Part shown: piece by piece, positions 61,725-64,000 of the stretch
Position numbering within the stretch: position 1 is the first letter of the stretch
Layout: the number at the start of each line of letters is the position of its first letter
Source of the DNA: an uncultured Gilliamella sp.
Lineage (GTDB): Bacteria; Pseudomonadota; Gammaproteobacteria; Enterobacterales; Orbaceae
Direction of reading: 5' to 3'
DNA length: 64,000 bases
Assembly (NCBI GenBank): GCA_946481345.1
Contig: CAMLMY010000009.1
Coordinates: 1 to 64,000 of the forward strand
Made by a program: the position numbers and the translations under genes
The notes under the pieces: generated by a model
What the model was told of the DNA's origin: nothing
The model's database searches: none
Seen by the model: the letters and a program-made list of their open reading frames with translations, nothing else

Positions 61725-61856
61725 TTTTTATTTTATTTTTATTATTGTTTACGATAATAATAATCAAGACAGTAGGGATTTAATCAATAATTGCGCGAAT
61801 CGAATAAATTTTTTAATTCTTTCGCATTTGGATTTGCACTAAAGAAAAGTAATTTA

Positions 61857-61870
61857 TGAAACCGATTACA
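61857..61870. promoter_or_regulatory. GalR/GalS-type operator 3
   Basis: Reverse strand TGTAATCGGTTTCA, exact consensus match; immediately followed by hairpin GCTGC ttg GCAGC (61871-61883). Confidence 0.55.
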
Positions 61871-62393
61871 GCTGCTTGGCAGCAAAGGTATTTAATGGAT
61901 TATCATTTATTAGATTGATTGCTAACTTCTTTATGGGAAGATTAAAAATAGCGATTAAAAATGAAATTAAAAATGAAATTAAAATCGTTGTGATATGGCT
62001 ATACCCAATTTACTATTGTACTTGTGATAGATTAATAATCTGATTCAACTAAATCGATGGACTTTTTCATCCTAATGACCAATAAATTTTTTTCTTAGTA
62101 TTGTATTGAATCATAGTAAAAGCTAATTTTTTATTTGTGTCTATTTTATCTCATTTTTAAAAATAAACAGTTTTCAGTAAATATGCTGTGCATATTCTGT
62201 CCAAGTATGTTTTTGGGATTGGCTTATTGTTAGAAATCTTTTATTGGGGTATTTGGTTGGGTATTTTAACTTAATTATTGAAAAAAGTTAGAAGAGTAGG
62301 TGATTATATCTGCGGGTATTCACTCAGAAAAAAGAGCAAGTTTTCCACCGATGAGTGTCGATGGAAACTATTTCTTATAGAAAAACTAAATGA

Positions 62394-63554
62394 CTACTCA
62401 TTCTTGTCCAAACGTTTTGCAAAATCTGCCCAATCATAATAACCATCACTATTGACAGAAGCATTTTCCAACTGTAATTGATAATGTTGTGGTGGATTAT
62501 TGATATCGATTGCCTGTCCGGTATAAAGTTGTTCAAAACTTTGATATACGTATTCGGCTTTAAAAAAGTATTTGCCAGATGATATATGGCGATAACGTTG
62601 GAAGATAACCATTCCTCCGATTGGGGTATTTTCACATTGGTTTGGTAGTTGGTATGGTGCAAAATCTAAAGCACCAAGTAATGCTGCAATGGTACTATCG
62701 TGACCAACAAGTAAATTTACCTTATGCTGTTTATTATGCAGTAAATCATCGATTTTATTGATTAATAGTTTACTAATATGTTGAGCAATGGTTTTGGTGT
62801 GAAATACTAAATCAATATAGTGGTTACGAATTTGTATTATTTGTTGCCATTGTTCTTGGCTGGTGATTTTGCCCCACGCAATCTGATCTTTTGGAAATGC
62901 AGAATAATATTGTAATAAGAAAGCATCAACAGCACAAATTCCGATAGCTAATGGGCCATGTAATTCAGGTTCTTCATTTTTCTTAAAATAGAGTTCATAA
63001 GGGATATCAGCAAAATCACATTGATATTGAGCATATAATTGTGAATGCGGATACTCCAATATATCTGAAACCATTTGATAAGCAGGCGCTAAATTTTTAA
63101 AAATTGCCCCAGCTTTATCAGCCTCTTCAATATCGTTTAATACAGCTTGTTTTATTTCTGGCGAATCATCTTGCACACTTGGATCAAAAATCGGATCCAT
63201 TTTTTCAATGGTATATTTGTGATGGATAGGAATATCATAACCCGCAAAAGCGCCATTAACCAAAAATTGGGCTGTTGCTACCGTTCTTTGAAGGCTGTTA
63301 GCATAAACATAGATATCTGGATTTTCTGGTTCAATATTAATATTTTTTTGTTCAAGCCATTGTGATAGATAGTGTCCAAAGAAAGCTTCTAATACACCAC
63401 CCCGTGTCGTTAAATAACCATAAGCATGATCCCAGCTAGGCCATTTTAATGGACTGGACTTTTCTAAAAATGCTAGTGTGTTTTGTAACGGAGTGCGGAT
63501 ACCGTGACGACTTAATATAACGACTTTGTCTAATTGGTATTGATTGTTGTTCAT
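62394..63554 (-). CDS. Histidine acid phosphatase, Agp (glucose-1-phosphatase)-like, lacking a signal peptide
   Basis: 386 aa; VVILSRHGIRTPL (RHGxRxP), YANSLQRTVATAQFLVNGAFAGYDIPIHH, VGHDSTIAALLGALDF; Agp-like over its length. Confidence 0.9.
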   Translation of the reverse strand: MNNNQYQLDKVVILSRHGIRTPLQNTLAFLEKSSPLKWPSWDHAYGYLTTRGGVLEAFFGHYLSQWLEQKNINIEPENPDIYVYANSLQRTVATAQFLVNGAFAGYDIPIHHKYTIEKMDPIFDPSVQDDSPEIKQAVLNDIEEADKAGAIFKNLAPAYQMVSDILEYPHSQLYAQYQCDFADIPYELYFKKNEEPELHGPLAIGICAVDAFLLQYYSAFPKDQIAWGKITSQEQWQQIIQIRNHYIDLVFHTKTIAQHISKLLINKIDDLLHNKQHKVNLLVGHDSTIAALLGALDFAPYQLPNQCENTPIGGMVIFQRYRHISSGKYFFKAEYVYQSFEQLYTGQAIDINNPPQHYQLQLENASVNSDGYYDWADFAKRLDKNE

Positions 63555-64000
63555 TTAGTTATCCATCCTTGTTTATGCAAATAATTTAAAATGAAATCTC
63601 GTTGCCCTTTGATAATTGTTTCTGCAATTTTATCACTCCAACCATTCGTTTTTTGATTAGTCAGTCGATGACCATAGTATTGACGCATCTGAGTATCATA
63701 TTGTGCTAATAATTGATGATTGATTGGTTGATAGTGATTTTCAAAGAAAACTAATTCTTTCGGTAATCTTGGTTTTATATCTGGATTTTGGTCAGGATAA
63801 CCAATACAAAGCCCAAAAAGCGGAAGAACATATTTAGGTAAGGCAAGTAATTGTGTTACTTTCTCAATATTGTTGCGTAATCCACCAATATAAACCGTAC
63901 CTAAACCTAATGATTCTGCCGCAATAACGGTATTTTGTGCCATAAAAGCCGTATCAATGCAACCCACTAAAAGTTGTTCTGCTTTTTCAAGAGGAATAGT
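63551..64000 (-). CDS. NfsA-type oxygen-insensitive nitroreductase (C-terminal part, truncated by window edge)
   Basis: Frame open through position 64000; AAESLGLGTVYIGGLRNNIEKVTQLLALPKYVLPLFGLCIGYPDQNPDIKPRLPKEL; ATGA overlap with the downstream phosphatase. Confidence 0.87.
   Translation of the reverse strand, partial: TIPLEKAEQLLVGCIDTAFMAQNTVIAAESLGLGTVYIGGLRNNIEKVTQLLALPKYVLPLFGLCIGYPDQNPDIKPRLPKELVFFENHYQPINHQLLAQYDTQMRQYYGHRLTNQKTNGWSDKIAETIIKGQRDFILNYLHKQGWITK

Noticed and set aside
61941-61985. ATTAAAAATGAA short tandem repetition
   Set aside because: Only about two to three degenerate units of AT-rich sequence; not a CRISPR or meaningful satellite.
1-64000. CRISPR arrays, tRNA/rRNA genes, tmRNA next to smpB, prophage or transposase genes
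   Set aside because: Looked for but no regular spacer-repeat array, T-loop-like tRNA signature, rRNA or transposase ORF was recognised; a tRNAscan/Infernal run would be decisive.

Overview
The window is an AT-rich gammaproteobacterial chromosome segment. Gene content and protein similarity to enteric homologues, plus a sugar/pectin-oriented accessory load, suggest an Orbaceae/Gilliamella-like gut symbiont (inference, no database search was run). Housekeeping blocks: mprF with an acvB/virJ-like partner, glnD, nrdAB, rarA, lolA, smpB-ratA-rnfH, zur, secM-secA-mutT, folA, relA-rlmD-coaD. Carbohydrate modules: (1) an exuR/exuT-uxaC-uxaB-uxaA-GH28 pectin/hexuronate locus; (2) a CscB-like permease + DUF2961/GH172 + Cra/ScrR-like LacI regulator locus, probably for a fructofuranoside; (3) a galactitol-type PTS locus with two IIB/IIC sets, one IIA and an unusual enzyme set (RpiB/LacAB, Rpe/AlsE-like, 6-phospho-3-hexuloisomerase-like, SDR) with no tagatose kinase or aldolase; (4) a lacY-galE-galT-galK-galM operon with GalR-type operators. 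The most notable observations are a short, divergent SecM arrest peptide (GIRAGP core kept, F150/W155 equivalents lost), the GH172 and rare-sugar PTS loci, a secreted alpha/beta hydrolase whose nucleophile elbow reads GWATGG, a perfect 45-bp inverted repeat around a DUF4177 gene with a third partial copy 27 kb away, and a pair of secreted paralogues of unknown function. No CRISPR array, rRNA, tRNA, prophage or intact transposase was recognised.
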